64,000 nt of DNA from Sphingobium sp. YR768. GTDB taxonomy: Bacteria > Pseudomonadota > Alphaproteobacteria > Sphingomonadales > Sphingomonadaceae. The stretch covers positions 62,001 through 126,000 of the forward strand of contig NZ_FOGE01000003.1 of assembly GCF_900111125.1 (NCBI RefSeq), written 5' to 3'. The number at the start of each line of letters is the position of its first letter. The first letter of the stretch is position 1. Of the stretch, positions 17,286-26,508 are shown in pieces. The position numbers and the translations under genes are program-made. The notes under the pieces were generated by a model, which made no database searches, was not told where the DNA came from, and worked only from the letters and a program-made list of their open reading frames with translations.

Positions 17286-18164
17286 TCAGCGGCGCCCCAT
17301 GACCACATGCTTGTCCTCGCGACGGCGGCCCACCATCATGCCGCGTTCCAGCCGGGCGCACAAAGCGGCATAATAATCCGAAAGGAAGGCGTAATCGTCG
17401 CCATCGTCGGGCAGGCCCGCCTTGCGCCGGATCGTCGCGGCGACGGTGACGATCGCCTCCTCCTGTCCATTGCGCAGGACATTTTCCAGCGTCTGCAATT
17501 CATAGATGCCGTAAAGATCGAGCGCGGCGTCGCTGAAGACACGGCGTGGCTGCTCGGCTCGGGCGGCTACCAGATCGGTGCCCAGCTTGGCGCGGATCGT
17601 GTTCACGACCCATGTGCCCGCCAGCAAATCCCCGACCCGTAACCGATCGCGGTTGAAGAGCGGGAAGAAGAGGAAAATGCCGGTCCACAGCAGCGCGAAG
17701 ATGGTCAGGAAGCCGTCGGCCGCGCCTTCCGCAGCCTGCACCCCCAGAAAGGAAAGCGGCAGGAAAATCTCGATCTCGCGCATCGCGTTGCGGGCGATCA
17801 CCGCGCCGCCGGTCAGCCGTCCGCCATCGCGCGCGACCACGCGCAGGCCCAGCAGCCGCTTGCCCGGCGTAGCCCCTCGTCCGCCCATTTCGAACAGGAT
17901 GAACCAGCCGTTGCGCAGCACGAAGGCGCCGATCAGCCAGAGGATCATGAAGGCCTCGCCGCCCGCCCCGGCCACGCCCAGCAGGCCGATCGCCGTGGTC
18001 GCCAGGATCATGCTGATCAACAGGATGACCATGTCGAGAATATAGGCCGAAGCGCGCGTGCCCGCGCTGCCCAGTTCCAGCCGCAGATCCACGCCTTCGG
18101 GCGTGACGAAGGTGCGGCGCAGCGACGCGACCGATCTTGGCCCGCGATTACGCCGCCAGCGCAT
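17286..18164 (-). CDS. RDD-family membrane protein
   Basis: A 292-residue protein with an RDD domain: RASAYILDMVILLISMILAT at about 38-57 holds the R and the D in the first helix, followed by further membrane helices with WFILFEMGGRGATPGKRLLG, then FFPLFNRDRLRVGDLLAGTW where the second part of the motif ends. The last 95 residues are cytoplasmic and helical. Function unknown. The start (ATG 18164) overlaps the end of the SpoIIM-like gene by 17 nt. Last gene of the six-gene operon that begins at 23386. Confidence 0.85.
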   Translation of the reverse strand: MRWRRNRGPRSVASLRRTFVTPEGVDLRLELGSAGTRASAYILDMVILLISMILATTAIGLLGVAGAGGEAFMILWLIGAFVLRNGWFILFEMGGRGATPGKRLLGLRVVARDGGRLTGGAVIARNAMREIEIFLPLSFLGVQAAEGAADGFLTIFALLWTGIFLFFPLFNRDRLRVGDLLAGTWVVNTIRAKLGTDLVAARAEQPRRVFSDAALDLYGIYELQTLENVLRNGQEEAIVTVAATIRRKAGLPDDGDDYAFLSDYYAALCARLERGMMVGRRREDKHVVMGRR

Positions 18165-19182
18165 GATCGCCCTCCCGCCGCCGGGGCAGATAATAATAGG
18201 CCAGCCAGCCGGCCAGCGCGGCCAGGCCAATGCCGTACCGCATCGCATCCGCCTGTACCGTCTGCCGCCCGATCCCTTCCAGCAGGCCGGCGACCATCAG
18301 CATCAGCACCACACCGACCATCGCGACCGACGCGCTCCGCCCGGCGCGCACGGCCGCTTCGGTGCGTTCGTCGCGGCCGGGAAAGGCGACGGCGGTGCCG
18401 ATCTTCATGCCAGCCGCGCCCGCCAGGATGATGGCGAACATCTCGGTCGACCCATGGATGGTCAGCCAGCCGAGGAAATTGAGGCCCAGCCCCTTTTTCG
18501 CGAACAGGCACAGCATCGCGCCCAGAGACAGACCATTATAGACCAGCAGCAGCACGGTCGGCACGGTGAAGGCGAAGCCCAGTGCAAAGGCAAAGATCGC
18601 GACCTGGCTGTTATGGGTGAAGAGATAGGCGGCGAAGGTCGCAAGGCCGCCATCGCCATTCTCCGCGCCATAGATGGTGGCGCGCAGCGTTTCGGCGCTG
18701 GCCGCCGGATCGCGGCCGCCCGCCATCGCATCGGGAATGATGCTGTAATACCAGCTTGGATCAGTGGACACGAGCCACCAGCCCGCGAGCACGCCCGCCA
18801 GCGTCAGCAGGAACGACACCAGCGTTTCGCGCCACAGCGCCTGAACCGCCATCGGCCAGTCCCGCGCCAGAAAGCGCCCGAACTGGCGCAGCGCCGTATC
18901 GGGCACGCCGTAAAGCTGGAAATAGGCGCGGGTGCAAAGCTGTTCCAGATAGATGACGAGCGATCGGTCGAGCGAGGTTTCGCGCGCCACCGACAAAGAC
19001 GACAGCGCCGATCGATAGAGCAGCGGCAAGGCAAGGATATCGTCATCGGGCAGAGCGCGCACCGACCGCTTTTCCATTCGGGTGACGAGTTGGTCCAGCC
19101 TTTCCCATTCGGCTTCATGGGCGGCGCGAAAGCGGCTGGCGTTGACCAGCGGCGCGGCGACGGTGTCGACGAAGGCGCTCAC
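18148..19182 (-). CDS. SpoIIM/DUF95-family membrane protein
   Basis: A 344-residue integral membrane protein. An N-terminal helical cytoplasmic part of about 120 residues (WERLDQLVTRMEKRS, LPLLYRSALSSLSVARE) precedes six or so hydrophobic helices. The hallmark FTHNSQVAIFAFALGFAF and the ending-half segment FLGWLTIHGSTEMFAIILAG mark the stage II sporulation protein M family. This organism is not a spore former, so the name only denotes family. It is coupled to the DUF58 gene upstream (4-nt overlap) and the RDD gene downstream. Confidence 0.85.
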   Translation of the reverse strand: MSAFVDTVAAPLVNASRFRAAHEAEWERLDQLVTRMEKRSVRALPDDDILALPLLYRSALSSLSVARETSLDRSLVIYLEQLCTRAYFQLYGVPDTALRQFGRFLARDWPMAVQALWRETLVSFLLTLAGVLAGWWLVSTDPSWYYSIIPDAMAGGRDPAASAETLRATIYGAENGDGGLATFAAYLFTHNSQVAIFAFALGFAFTVPTVLLLVYNGLSLGAMLCLFAKKGLGLNFLGWLTIHGSTEMFAIILAGAAGMKIGTAVAFPGRDERTEAAVRAGRSASVAMVGVVLMLMVAGLLEGIGRQTVQADAMRYGIGLAALAGWLAYYYLPRRREGDHALAA

Positions 19183-20489
19183 AACAGGTTCCTCCGCTTG
19201 AGGTCGACATAGCCCTGCACCAGCCGGTCGGCGACGCGATCATGCTCCGCCTCGATCACATGCGCGCCCAGATGGCGCAGGCGGGTCAGCGCCATCATCC
19301 GGTCGCGCAGCAGGGCGGCGGCCGTCACCGCACGGGTCACGTCGTCCGCGCTTTCCGGGCGGCGATCGAGGATCGCTTCCAGTTCCTCGTCGTGCAGCAC
19401 CACGACCATCAGCAAATGCGTCTCCACCATCCGGGCGGCGGCGCGCACCAGAAACTCGGCGGACGTGAGATCGGTAAATTCGGTGAAGAGGACGATCATC
19501 GACCGCCGCGTCAGCCGCGTGGCGAGCGTGGTCAGGGCGTGGGTATAGTTGGTTTCCTCGCCGCTATAGTCGATCTGTGCCGCGAGCCGCTGCAATTCGC
19601 CAAAGGCCGCGGCGCCCGACACCAGACCACCGGCGATGCGCGGGCGGGAATCGAAGGCGTGGAGCGCGACCCGATCGCCCAGCTTCAGCGCGACCCAGGC
19701 GGTCAGCAGCATCGCCGACACGACCCGATCGAGCCGGCTCAGCCCCGCCACCGGTTCGCTCATCTGGCGGCCGGCATCGATCGCGAAGACGATCTGGTTG
19801 TTGCGTTCGGTGCGAAATTCCTTGGCGTGCAGCTTGCTGTGGCGGGCCGACTGCTTCCAGTCGATCGCCCGCCGGTCCATGCCGGATCGGAACTCGACCA
19901 GCGCATCGAAATCGGCGCCGTCACCGCGATCGGCCTGCGCCATCAGGCCCTGAAGCGCGTGGCGCTGGAAAATCTGCGCGCCGCGTTCATGGACCGGGCG
20001 GATATCCGGCAGGATCGCCATGCTGACGTCCAGCGGCACGATCCGCTGTTTCCACACCAGCCCCAACGACCCCTTCCACCGCAGCCAGACGCGTGGCACA
20101 CGCGCCGTCCCGCGCCGGGCGGCGCGCAGCGGCACGATGCCTGCGCCCTTGCCGTTGACCAGATCGATCCACAGCCCCTCGTCCGCCTGCTCCAGCAGCG
20201 GTCCGGCCTCCAGCATGATCTCGACACGAGACGGCGCTGCGCCGGACAGGGTGACGGTCGCCCTGCCCTCCACCTCCGCGCCGACGCTGGCGGTCTTCGG
20301 CAGGTCGAGCGACAATCTCGCCTGCGACGGCCCCGATCCCCGCAGCGCATCGGCCAGACTGGCCAGCAGCACGGCGACCGGCCAGGCAAGCGCCGCATAC
20401 CAGCGGCCCGGCAGCAGCAGCGCGACGATCAATGTCGCCGGTGCGCCGGCCGCCGCCGTCCAGATCGCGGTGCGGGTGGGATAGATCAT
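19179..20489 (-). CDS. DUF58-domain protein (vWA-like)
   Basis: A 436-residue protein. Two hydrophobic helices near the N-terminus (to about residue 45) anchor it. The middle contains ERGAQIFQRHALQGLMAQAD and FDALVEFRSGMDRRAIDWKQ with SARHSKLHAKEF, the DUF58 signature, followed by a vWA-like part with IVFAIDAGRQMSEPVAGLSR, a partly conserved metal-site motif (DAGRQMS in place of DxSxS). DUF58 proteins are regularly encoded beside MoxR ATPases, as here, 4 nt after the MoxR stop. The start ATG at 20489 was chosen for that spacing. Confidence 0.85.
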   Translation of the reverse strand: MIYPTRTAIWTAAAGAPATLIVALLLPGRWYAALAWPVAVLLASLADALRGSGPSQARLSLDLPKTASVGAEVEGRATVTLSGAAPSRVEIMLEAGPLLEQADEGLWIDLVNGKGAGIVPLRAARRGTARVPRVWLRWKGSLGLVWKQRIVPLDVSMAILPDIRPVHERGAQIFQRHALQGLMAQADRGDGADFDALVEFRSGMDRRAIDWKQSARHSKLHAKEFRTERNNQIVFAIDAGRQMSEPVAGLSRLDRVVSAMLLTAWVALKLGDRVALHAFDSRPRIAGGLVSGAAAFGELQRLAAQIDYSGEETNYTHALTTLATRLTRRSMIVLFTEFTDLTSAEFLVRAAARMVETHLLMVVVLHDEELEAILDRRPESADDVTRAVTAAALLRDRMMALTRLRHLGAHVIEAEHDRVADRLVQGYVDLKRRNLL

Positions 20490-20493
20490 CGGT

Positions 20494-21450
20494 TCAGCGC
20501 GGCGCCTCGATCGTGTCGATGATGCCGGTGACGACATCCTCGATCCGGCGGCCATCGATTTCGGCGGCGGGGGACAGGATCAGGCGATGCCGCAACAGCG
20601 CCGGCGCCAGCGCCTTCACATCGTCGGGGATCACGAAATCGCGACCGTCCAGCGCCGCGCGGGCGCGGGCCGCGCCCGCCAGCATAGCACCGGCGCGGGG
20701 CGATGCGCCGCTTTCCAGATCGGCGACGTCGCGCGTGCCGCGAATGAGGGCCAGAATATAGTCGACCACCTCGTCCACCAGCCGCACGTCATTCACCGTC
20801 GCGATCGCATCGGCAATAGCGGCGGCGTCGGCGACCGGAGTGACGCCCCACTCCTGCGGCGTCATCGCATGGGTGCGCGCGCCATGGGTGGCGACGATCT
20901 TGCGCTCTTCCGCCGCGCTCGGATAATCGACGCTCTGCTTGAAGAGGAAGCGATCGAGTTGCGCTTCGGGCAAGGGATAGACGCCCTGCTGCTCGATCGG
21001 GTTCTGCGTCGCGACGACCATGAACCGGTCGCTCAGCGCCAGACTTTCGCCATCGATGGTGACGGTGCGTTCCTGCATCGCCTCCAGCAGGGCCGCCTGC
21101 GTCTTGGGCGGGGTGCGGTTGATTTCGTCGGCCAGCAGCATTTCGGTGAAGATCGGGCCGCGCGTCAGGGTGAACTGGCTGGTCTGGAAATTGAACAGAT
21201 TGGCGCCGATGATATCGCCGGGCATCAGGTCCGGCGTGAACTGAATGCGACCGAAATCCAGCCCCAGCGCCCGCGCGAAACTATGTGCGATCAGCGTCTT
21301 GGCGGTGCCCGGCGGTCCTTCCAGCAGGATATGCCCGCCGGAAAAGAGCGCGACGAGCATCAGGTCGACCGTGCCCTCCTGCCCCACGACGGCGCGCGCC
21401 ACCTGTTGTTTGATGGCCTGGCCAAGGGCCTGAACCGCTTCCACATTCAT
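20494..21450 (-). CDS. MoxR-family AAA+ ATPase
   Basis: A 318-residue AAA+ ATPase thought to act as a chaperone for assembly or activation of partner proteins. Walker A GPPGTAKT at 45-52, Walker B LLADEINR at about 105-112 and sensor 1 [20 protein letters not shown] are all intact, followed by the lid domain with [20 protein letters not shown]. Start ATG at 21450; it overlaps the DUF4350 stop as ATGA. Together with the adjacent DUF58 and DUF4350 genes this is the widespread MoxR cluster, whose client is unknown. Confidence 0.93.
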   Translation of the reverse strand: MNVEAVQALGQAIKQQVARAVVGQEGTVDLMLVALFSGGHILLEGPPGTAKTLIAHSFARALGLDFGRIQFTPDLMPGDIIGANLFNFQTSQFTLTRGPIFTEMLLADEINRTPPKTQAALLEAMQERTVTIDGESLALSDRFMVVATQNPIEQQGVYPLPEAQLDRFLFKQSVDYPSAAEERKIVATHGARTHAMTPQEWGVTPVADAAAIADAIATVNDVRLVDEVVDYILALIRGTRDVADLESGASPRAGAMLAGAARARAALDGRDFVIPDDVKALAPALLRHRLILSPAAEIDGRRIEDVVTGIIDTIEAPR

Positions 21451-22688
21451 CTGCTCTTGTCCCCTTGCCAATCATGGAGCGCCTGCGCCGCATCGAGCAG
21501 GCTGTGCCGGTCCGAAGCCGCATCCGCCGCCTGCATCAGGTCGGTGAAACGCTGCTTGCCCTTCAAACTATCGAGATACTGGTCGAGCGCGCCGTCCCGC
21601 AGCCGGGCGGGCGCGCCGAAGAAGCGGGCGGCCCGCTCGCGAATCGCCGCGGCATAGCGGCCGCCCAGCCGCGCTTCCCGCCCCGCCTTGCGGATCAGCA
21701 AAGCACTATTATCGACCAGCGCCGCCTTGCCGAACGCCACTGCCCGTGCCCGCGCACGCGGCGGGCCGAAACGCCCAAAGGCATGGATGCCCGCCAGCAG
21801 CAGCGCGACGACGATCGCCAGCGTCATCGCCAAAAAGGGCGGCTCGAACAGCAATTTGAGCGGACTGCGCGAATGACCAAAGCCATTGCTCGACACGTCG
21901 AAGGCAATGCCGTCCGCATCGGTGCTGTTCATCCAGTCGAGCAGCGCCAGCGCGGACCGGGCCTGCGACAGCTCCTTCATCCCGCGATTGTTGAGCAGGT
22001 CCGGATCGGCCAGCACATAAAGCGGCCCATCGCCGATCTGCGCCAGCACGATCCCGCCCTTGCCATCGTCGATCAACGGGGTGAGCTTGCGCCACCGATC
22101 CTGCTGCCGCTTGTTTTTCTGATCGATGCCGGTGATCACCTGGATCGGGCGCGGCGCCCAGAAACGCCCCGGCACGCCATGCGTCGCCAGCACGCCGCCG
22201 CCGCTGCGATATTGGCGCATGGTGAAATTCACGCCCGGCGCCAGCACGCCGATCGGCTCATAAAGCCCGATCAGCCCCTGATAGCGCGCCCAGCCGGGAT
22301 GATCCGCATCCGCCGCCATCTGCCATTTGGGCAGGACGAACAGGGTCGGCCGGGTCGCGCGCTGGATCAGCGCCTCGCTGATATTCGTCCGCCCTTCCTC
22401 CGGCGTGACGATCAGCAGGTCTTCGGTATCGAAGGCGTGGGTGCTGCGGACGATGCGCGGATTGCGCCCGGTTGCCTGCGCCAGTTGCACCAGCCCGGCA
22501 TAGCCGGTCACGGCGTTGGACAGCGCATGCGCGCCGCCATTGCGGCCCGACCGCAAATCCGGCGCATAGGCGCCCAGCACCAGCATGCCAGCAAAACCGG
22601 CAATGCCGATCGCCAGCATCAGCGCCACCGTCCGCCCCCGGAACAGCGCGCCATCGGCCGCCTTCGGGCTGATCGCAATATCGCTCAC
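21447..22688 (-). CDS. DUF4350-domain membrane protein
   Basis: A 413-residue protein with one helix near the N-terminus (about 20-40, [20 protein letters not shown]) and one near residue 280 ([20 protein letters not shown]). The region between them is extracytoplasmic and has the DUF4350 pattern: [20 protein letters not shown] near 92-111 and [18 protein letters not shown] further on. The C-terminal 110 residues are cytoplasmic and helical. It starts with GTG at 22688, which overlaps the preceding stop as GTGA; no ATG in this frame gives a sensible start. Second gene of the MoxR operon. Confidence 0.78.
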   Translation of the reverse strand: MSDIAISPKAADGALFRGRTVALMLAIGIAGFAGMLVLGAYAPDLRSGRNGGAHALSNAVTGYAGLVQLAQATGRNPRIVRSTHAFDTEDLLIVTPEEGRTNISEALIQRATRPTLFVLPKWQMAADADHPGWARYQGLIGLYEPIGVLAPGVNFTMRQYRSGGGVLATHGVPGRFWAPRPIQVITGIDQKNKRQQDRWRKLTPLIDDGKGGIVLAQIGDGPLYVLADPDLLNNRGMKELSQARSALALLDWMNSTDADGIAFDVSSNGFGHSRSPLKLLFEPPFLAMTLAIVVALLLAGIHAFGRFGPPRARARAVAFGKAALVDNSALLIRKAGREARLGGRYAAAIRERAARFFGAPARLRDGALDQYLDSLKGKQRFTDLMQAADAASDRHSLLDAAQALHDWQGDKSR

Positions 22689-23386
22689 GCAGCCCAGTTC
22701 CGCGTTTGCGCGAAATCGGCATAGGCATGGCGGCAGCGCCCCCATTCTTCGGCATCGATCGAGCGACCGCCGAACAGGCTACGCTCCACCACGGCGGCGA
22801 TTTCGGAAAAGAGCCGGCGCGGCGCCGACGGAATGCCCTGCGCCCCGGCCAGATCGCGGCTGGTAAGCGCCGGGCGGACGATCTGCGGCCGACGACGCGC
22901 CAGATCCTCGACACTGCGCAGCAGGAGGTGATGCACCGCCTCGCCATAGCGCCCCTTCGCCGCCAGTGCGTCCGCCTCCTCCAGCCAGGCACGGGCCGGC
23001 GCGGCGGCGGGCGTCCAGTCCTCCTCTTCCGTTGCGGCCACGCCCTGCGCCGAACGGCGACGGCGCCATTGCGGAAGCCGCCAGACGCCATGACGCACCC
23101 GGTCCACCACGATCCACAGGATCAGCAGCGCCAGCGCGCCGATCATCGTCCACAGGAAGATGCGGGCATAGGGCGCATCGGGCATGAAACTGCCGATCCA
23201 GTTCAGGAACCGGCCAACCGGCGCCAGCACCTTCTCCAGCCATTCGCCCAATGCCTTGAGCCAGGCCGGCGGCGGCGGACGGCCGGGCGCGGCGACCATG
23301 TCGAACTGCACGTCGCCACCCGCCCGCAACGCACGATGCGCAGCGGCCAGTTGATCGTCCGACATTGCTGGTCCGGCCATGCCCAT
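22685..23386 (-). CDS. DUF4129-domain membrane protein
   Basis: A 233-residue protein with a single central membrane helix (ARIFLWTMIGALALLILWIV, about 74-93). The C-terminal part ADALAAKGRYGEAVHHLLLR followed by ALTSRDLAG and SLFGGRSIDAEEW matches the DUF4129 domain commonly found near transglutaminase and MoxR genes. First gene of the six-gene operon; the start could be 23386 or 23380. A 116-nt gap separates it from the divergent gene at 23503. Confidence 0.78.
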   Translation of the reverse strand: MGMAGPAMSDDQLAAAHRALRAGGDVQFDMVAAPGRPPPPAWLKALGEWLEKVLAPVGRFLNWIGSFMPDAPYARIFLWTMIGALALLILWIVVDRVRHGVWRLPQWRRRRSAQGVAATEEEDWTPAAAPARAWLEEADALAAKGRYGEAVHHLLLRSVEDLARRRPQIVRPALTSRDLAGAQGIPSAPRRLFSEIAAVVERSLFGGRSIDAEEWGRCRHAYADFAQTRNWAA

Positions 23387-23502
23387 ACCCCCGTAGCGGA
23401 TGATCCTAACGACTGGGGGCGATGGCGCAAGCTATTCAAAGGATGACAAAGTCCGTAAGATGGGACAGCATCGTCGCCGGGTTCATTATAGGGGGTATCA
23501 GC

Positions 23503-24297
23503 ATGGCGACGCATGCGATTTCAGGCGAGGAGCGATCCTTTTCCATCGGCACGGTATTGAGCCGCACCTTCGGCACGCTGGGCAACAATCCGATTGCCAC
23601 ATTCGGCATCGCCTTTCTGTTCGGCGCACTGCCGCAGGCGCTCTACAGCTATTTCATCGGCTCGACGCTGACCATGGCCGACCGGCAGAGCACTTTCGGG
23701 GTGATCGCCGTGTCGATCGCTTCCGGCGTCATCTACATGCTGCTGTCCATGCTGGTGCAGGGCGCCCTGGTGCGCGCCACGCTGGCCCATGCCGAAGGAA
23801 AGCGCGCCAGTTTCGGCGAATGCGTCGGCACCGGTCTGTCGATGGCGGTGCCGCTGATCGGCCTGACCATCCTGCTGATGCTGGGGATCATGGCCGGCTT
23901 CATGCTGCTGGTGATACCGGGCGTCATCCTTTACATGATGTGGTCGGTCGCCGTGCCCGCGCTGGTTGCGGAGAAAAGCGGCATCTTCAACGCTTTCTCG
24001 CGCAGCCGATTCCTGACCAAGGGCGTGCGGTGGAAGATTTTCGGGCTGCAACTGCTGCTGATGGTGGTCGTGCTGCTGCTGTCTTCGCTTTTGGGCGTCA
24101 TCATGGTGGCTGGCGGAATGTTGCCCCGGGTGAATGGCGGCACATTGGCCTTCTCCCCCGTCTATCTGGCCATCTCGGCCGTCAGCAATATGCTGATCAT
24201 CGCCGTCTGGAGCACGGCGCAAGCCAGCCTCTACACGGCGCTGCACAACTGGAAGGACGGCCCGCAGTCGCGCGATCTTGCGGATATTTTTGCTTAG
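23503..24297 (+). CDS. multi-pass membrane protein, YciC/glycerophosphodiesterase-membrane-domain-like
   Basis: A 264-residue protein with six hydrophobic segments. The N-terminus IGTVLSRTFGTLGNNPIATF and the central LVIPGVILYMMWSVAVPALVA followed by NAFSRSRFLTKG resemble the membrane domain shared by YciC-like proteins and by some glycerophosphodiester phosphodiesterases, with no catalytic domain attached. Function unknown. I chose ATG 23503 because AGGGGG lies about 10 nt upstream; the frame is open to 23422 but that part is not hydrophobic. It is divergent from the DUF4129 gene. Confidence 0.7.
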   Translation: MATHAISGEERSFSIGTVLSRTFGTLGNNPIATFGIAFLFGALPQALYSYFIGSTLTMADRQSTFGVIAVSIASGVIYMLLSMLVQGALVRATLAHAEGKRASFGECVGTGLSMAVPLIGLTILLMLGIMAGFMLLVIPGVILYMMWSVAVPALVAEKSGIFNAFSRSRFLTKGVRWKIFGLQLLLMVVVLLLSSLLGVIMVAGGMLPRVNGGTLAFSPVYLAISAVSNMLIIAVWSTAQASLYTALHNWKDGPQSRDLADIFA

Positions 24298-24329
24298 AAT
24301 CAGATGACATTGAGTCGATCAAACAATCG

Positions 24330-24403
24330 CCGTTCGTTTCGAGCGAAGTCGAGAAACACTCGCGCTGCGCTATCCGCTTCTCGACTTCGCTCGAAGCGAA
24401 CGG
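24330..24403. repeat. palindromic repeat, family 2 variant
   Basis: Two 26-nt arms, CCGTTCGTTTCGAGCGAAGT and onward (from 24330) and a near-perfect complement ending CGAAGCGAACGG at 24403, with a 22-nt spacer. It lies between the membrane protein gene and def. Confidence 0.75.
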
Positions 24404-24491
24404 ATCAAAGTCAACTTTTCACGCTCTAGGATCGGTGATGCCGACGACGGACAGGACCGCCGCCGAACGTCCCACGGCGCTGGCTGAATAG

Positions 24492-24525
24492 AAAAGCGCC
24501 CCGGATCATCATCCGGAGCGCTTTT
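24492..24525. terminator. bidirectional terminator between membrane protein gene and def
   Basis: Stem AAAAGCGCCCCGGAT / ATCCGGAGCGCTTTT with one mismatch and A/T runs on both sides, so it can serve the convergent gene at 23503 and def. Confidence 0.8.
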
Positions 24526-24546
24526 CCTGTTCAGTCAGCTAAAGGG

Positions 24547-25077
24547 TCAGGCCGCGCGGCGGGCCTTGGTCAGCTTCTTCATCAGCATGTCCCGCTTCAG
24601 GCGCGACAGATGGTCGATGAAGAGAATGCCTTCCAGATGATCCAGTTCATGTTGCAGGCAGGTGGCGAGCAGACCTTCCAGTTGCTCTTCATGGATGCGG
24701 CCTTCCCGGTCCATCCAGCTTGCACGGATCACCGCCGGGCGCTCCACCTCGGCATATTGATCGGGGACGGACAGGCAGCCTTCCTGATAGACCGACAGGT
24801 CTTCCGATCCCTTGAGAATTTCCGGATTGATGAACACCATCGGCCTCTTGACCGAAGGCGCATCCTCCGCATCCGATTCGGGTTCCTGAAGGTCGATCAC
24901 CAGCACCCGCTTGGGCACGCCCACCTGGATCGCGGCCAGACCGATGCCCGGCGCGTCATACATGGTGTCGAACATATCATCGATCAGCGTTTGCAGATCA
25001 TCATCGATAGCCTCGACAGGGGTCGAGATGGTGCGCAGGCGCGGATCGGGCGCTTCAAGAATGGGACGGATTGCCAT
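24547..25077 (-). CDS. def: peptide deformylase
   Basis: A 176-residue metalloenzyme that removes the formyl group from new polypeptides. All three motifs are intact: GIGLAAIQ (44-51), EGCLS (99-103) and QHELDH (142-147). The metal ligands are therefore C101, H143 and H147 and the catalytic acid is E144. The length and [15 protein letters not shown] start are normal. A longer open frame to 25158 is not used. It stands alone here, without the fmt partner gene. Confidence 0.97.
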   Translation of the reverse strand: MAIRPILEAPDPRLRTISTPVEAIDDDLQTLIDDMFDTMYDAPGIGLAAIQVGVPKRVLVIDLQEPESDAEDAPSVKRPMVFINPEILKGSEDLSVYQEGCLSVPDQYAEVERPAVIRASWMDREGRIHEEQLEGLLATCLQHELDHLEGILFIDHLSRLKRDMLMKKLTKARRAA

Positions 25078-25214
25078 AGGCCGAACATAGGCGGAACGGT
25101 GGGAAATATCAAGCCGAGGGGATGTCCGGGAGGCGAGCAGAAGAGTGGACGACCTCAATCCCTTTCCCTTCTGGTCAGGAATATGTCGTCAGCACTTGCG
25201 ACTATCTCTCTCGC

Positions 25215-25652
25215 ATGATGAGATCAGACATGCATCGACAGCAAATTCTGGCGACCATGTTCCTTCTGGTTGCGCCTGCCCCAGTCCATTCGCAACCGGC
25301 CGCCCTCAAAATCCCTGCTCCATGCATGGATGTGTCGACCGTTGACGCAAAGCTGACCATCACGGGCAAGCTCACCCGCGCAACCTTTCGGGATGACGAT
25401 TATAGCAAGACCGAGCACGCGTTCATCGTCCAGCTTCCCTCGGCAATTTGCATCGATGATGGCGGTGATTTTGCCGATGCCAGCCAGCATTTTACGAATG
25501 TCCATGTTGCCGGAAGGGATAGACTGATGATGGCCAGACTGCAAAAATATGTTGGTCGGACTGTGGCCGTCGCCGGCAATGGATTTGCCGCTCATACACG
25601 ACATCATCGGGCTCCTTTGGTCGTGCTGATCGATACGTTGGACGCTCGCTAA
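25215..25652 (+). CDS. secreted DUF4431-like protein
   Basis: A 145-residue exported protein. After an N-terminal signal (ILATMFLLVAPAPVHS) it shows LTITGKLTRATFRDDDYSK, an IVQLPSAICIDDGGDF strand with FTNVHVAG, and the ending GRTVAVAGNGFAAHTRHHRA with PLVVLIDTL. This OB-like arrangement matches DUF4431 as I recall it; function unknown. Starts at 25215 or 25230 are both possible and no strong ribosome site distinguishes them. Its 3' end overlaps that of the convergent TRIC gene by 4 nt. Confidence 0.6.
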   Translation: MMRSDMHRQQILATMFLLVAPAPVHSQPAALKIPAPCMDVSTVDAKLTITGKLTRATFRDDDYSKTEHAFIVQLPSAICIDDGGDFADASQHFTNVHVAGRDRLMMARLQKYVGRTVAVAGNGFAAHTRHHRAPLVVLIDTLDAR

Positions 25653-26293
25653 CCCTGCTCATCCCGATAGCCCGGCAATCCCAGCCCGCGCCAGATCGCC
25701 ACCGCGCGCAGTCCGAATCCCAGCAGCGCCGCGATCACGCCGGCGACCGGCACGTCCAGCCCGATCCAGCGCAACGCCACGAACAGCCCTGACGCAAAGG
25801 CCGCCGCCGTCACATAGAGTTCCGGCCGCAGCAGGATCGACGGCTCGCCCGCCAGCAGATCGCGCATGATGCCGCCGACGCAGCCAGTAACCACGCCCAT
25901 CATCCCCGCGACGAAGGGCGGCACGCCGAAGCTCATCGCCTTGGCCGCGCCGAATACGGCAAAGGCGGCCAGACCGATCGCATCCAGCCAGTCGAGCGCA
26001 CGATCGCTCCACCAGCGGCGCGGACTGAACCAGACGACGAGCGCCGCGAGCATACAGGCGATCGCCGGCACCGCATCCACGACCCAGAAGACCGGCGCGC
26101 CGATCAGCAGGTCGCGCACCGTGCCGCCGCCCACACCCGTCACCAGCGCGAAGAAGGCGAAGGTGACGAGCGTCTGCCGCAACCGCGCCGCCGCCAGCGC
26201 CCCGGACGCGGCGAAGACGAAGGTGCCGACAATGCTCAATGTTTCGAGCACAGGACCGATCGAGGTGACAAGCAAGGGGGTGGGTGGGAGCAT
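25649..26293 (-). CDS. TRIC-family (UPF0126/YadS) cation channel protein
   Basis: A 214-residue membrane protein with seven hydrophobic segments and two internal repeats. Each repeat carries the family's glycine-rich motif: TGVGGGTVRDLLIG in the first half and TGCVGGIMRDLLAGEPSIL in the second. FVFAASGALAAAR near the start is also typical. Bacterial TRIC homologues conduct monovalent cations; the physiological role here is unknown. Standalone gene, followed upstream by nested repeats. Confidence 0.9.
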   Translation of the reverse strand: MLPPTPLLVTSIGPVLETLSIVGTFVFAASGALAAARLRQTLVTFAFFALVTGVGGGTVRDLLIGAPVFWVVDAVPAIACMLAALVVWFSPRRWWSDRALDWLDAIGLAAFAVFGAAKAMSFGVPPFVAGMMGVVTGCVGGIMRDLLAGEPSILLRPELYVTAAAFASGLFVALRWIGLDVPVAGVIAALLGFGLRAVAIWRGLGLPGYRDEQG

Positions 26294-26313
26294 GCCCTCG
26301 TCTAACCGCTAAC

Positions 26314-26503
26314 ATGCTCCTGCGAAAGCAGGAGCCCAGGGCGTCGGTGCAGTGCCAGAGCATTACGCGCTAACAAATCCGTTCGTCCTGAGCTTGTCGA
26401 AGGACGTTGCGCGCGTCCTTCGACAAGCTCAGGACGAACGGATCATATTGAAAGCGCGCTGTTCCAATCGTCCGGTGTTCCTGCTTTCGCAGGAGCACCG
26501 GGG
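26314..26503. repeat. REP doublet, family 1 copy d, split by another repeat
   Basis: Family 1 arms at 26314-26341 (TGCTCCTGCGAAAGCAGGAG) and 26475-26503 (TTCCTGCTTTCGCAGGAGCA). In the other three copies the arms are 14-23 nt apart; here they are about 133 nt apart, with a complete family 2 element at 26377-26443 between them. This looks like insertion of one repeat into another. Confidence 0.65.
26377..26443. repeat. palindromic repeat, family 2 (spacer GTTGCGCGC)
   Basis: Arms ATCCGTTCGTCCTGAGCTTG (from 26377) and its perfect complement ending at 26443, with the 9-nt spacer GTTGCGCGC. It lies inside the split family 1 doublet. Confidence 0.8.
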
Positions 26504-26508
26504 TTTCG

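Noticed and set aside
24298..24546. Possible CRISPR-like repetition in the repeat-rich gap
   Set aside because: The repeats are a single inverted palindrome and a terminator, not evenly spaced direct repeats with unique spacers; no cas genes are present.
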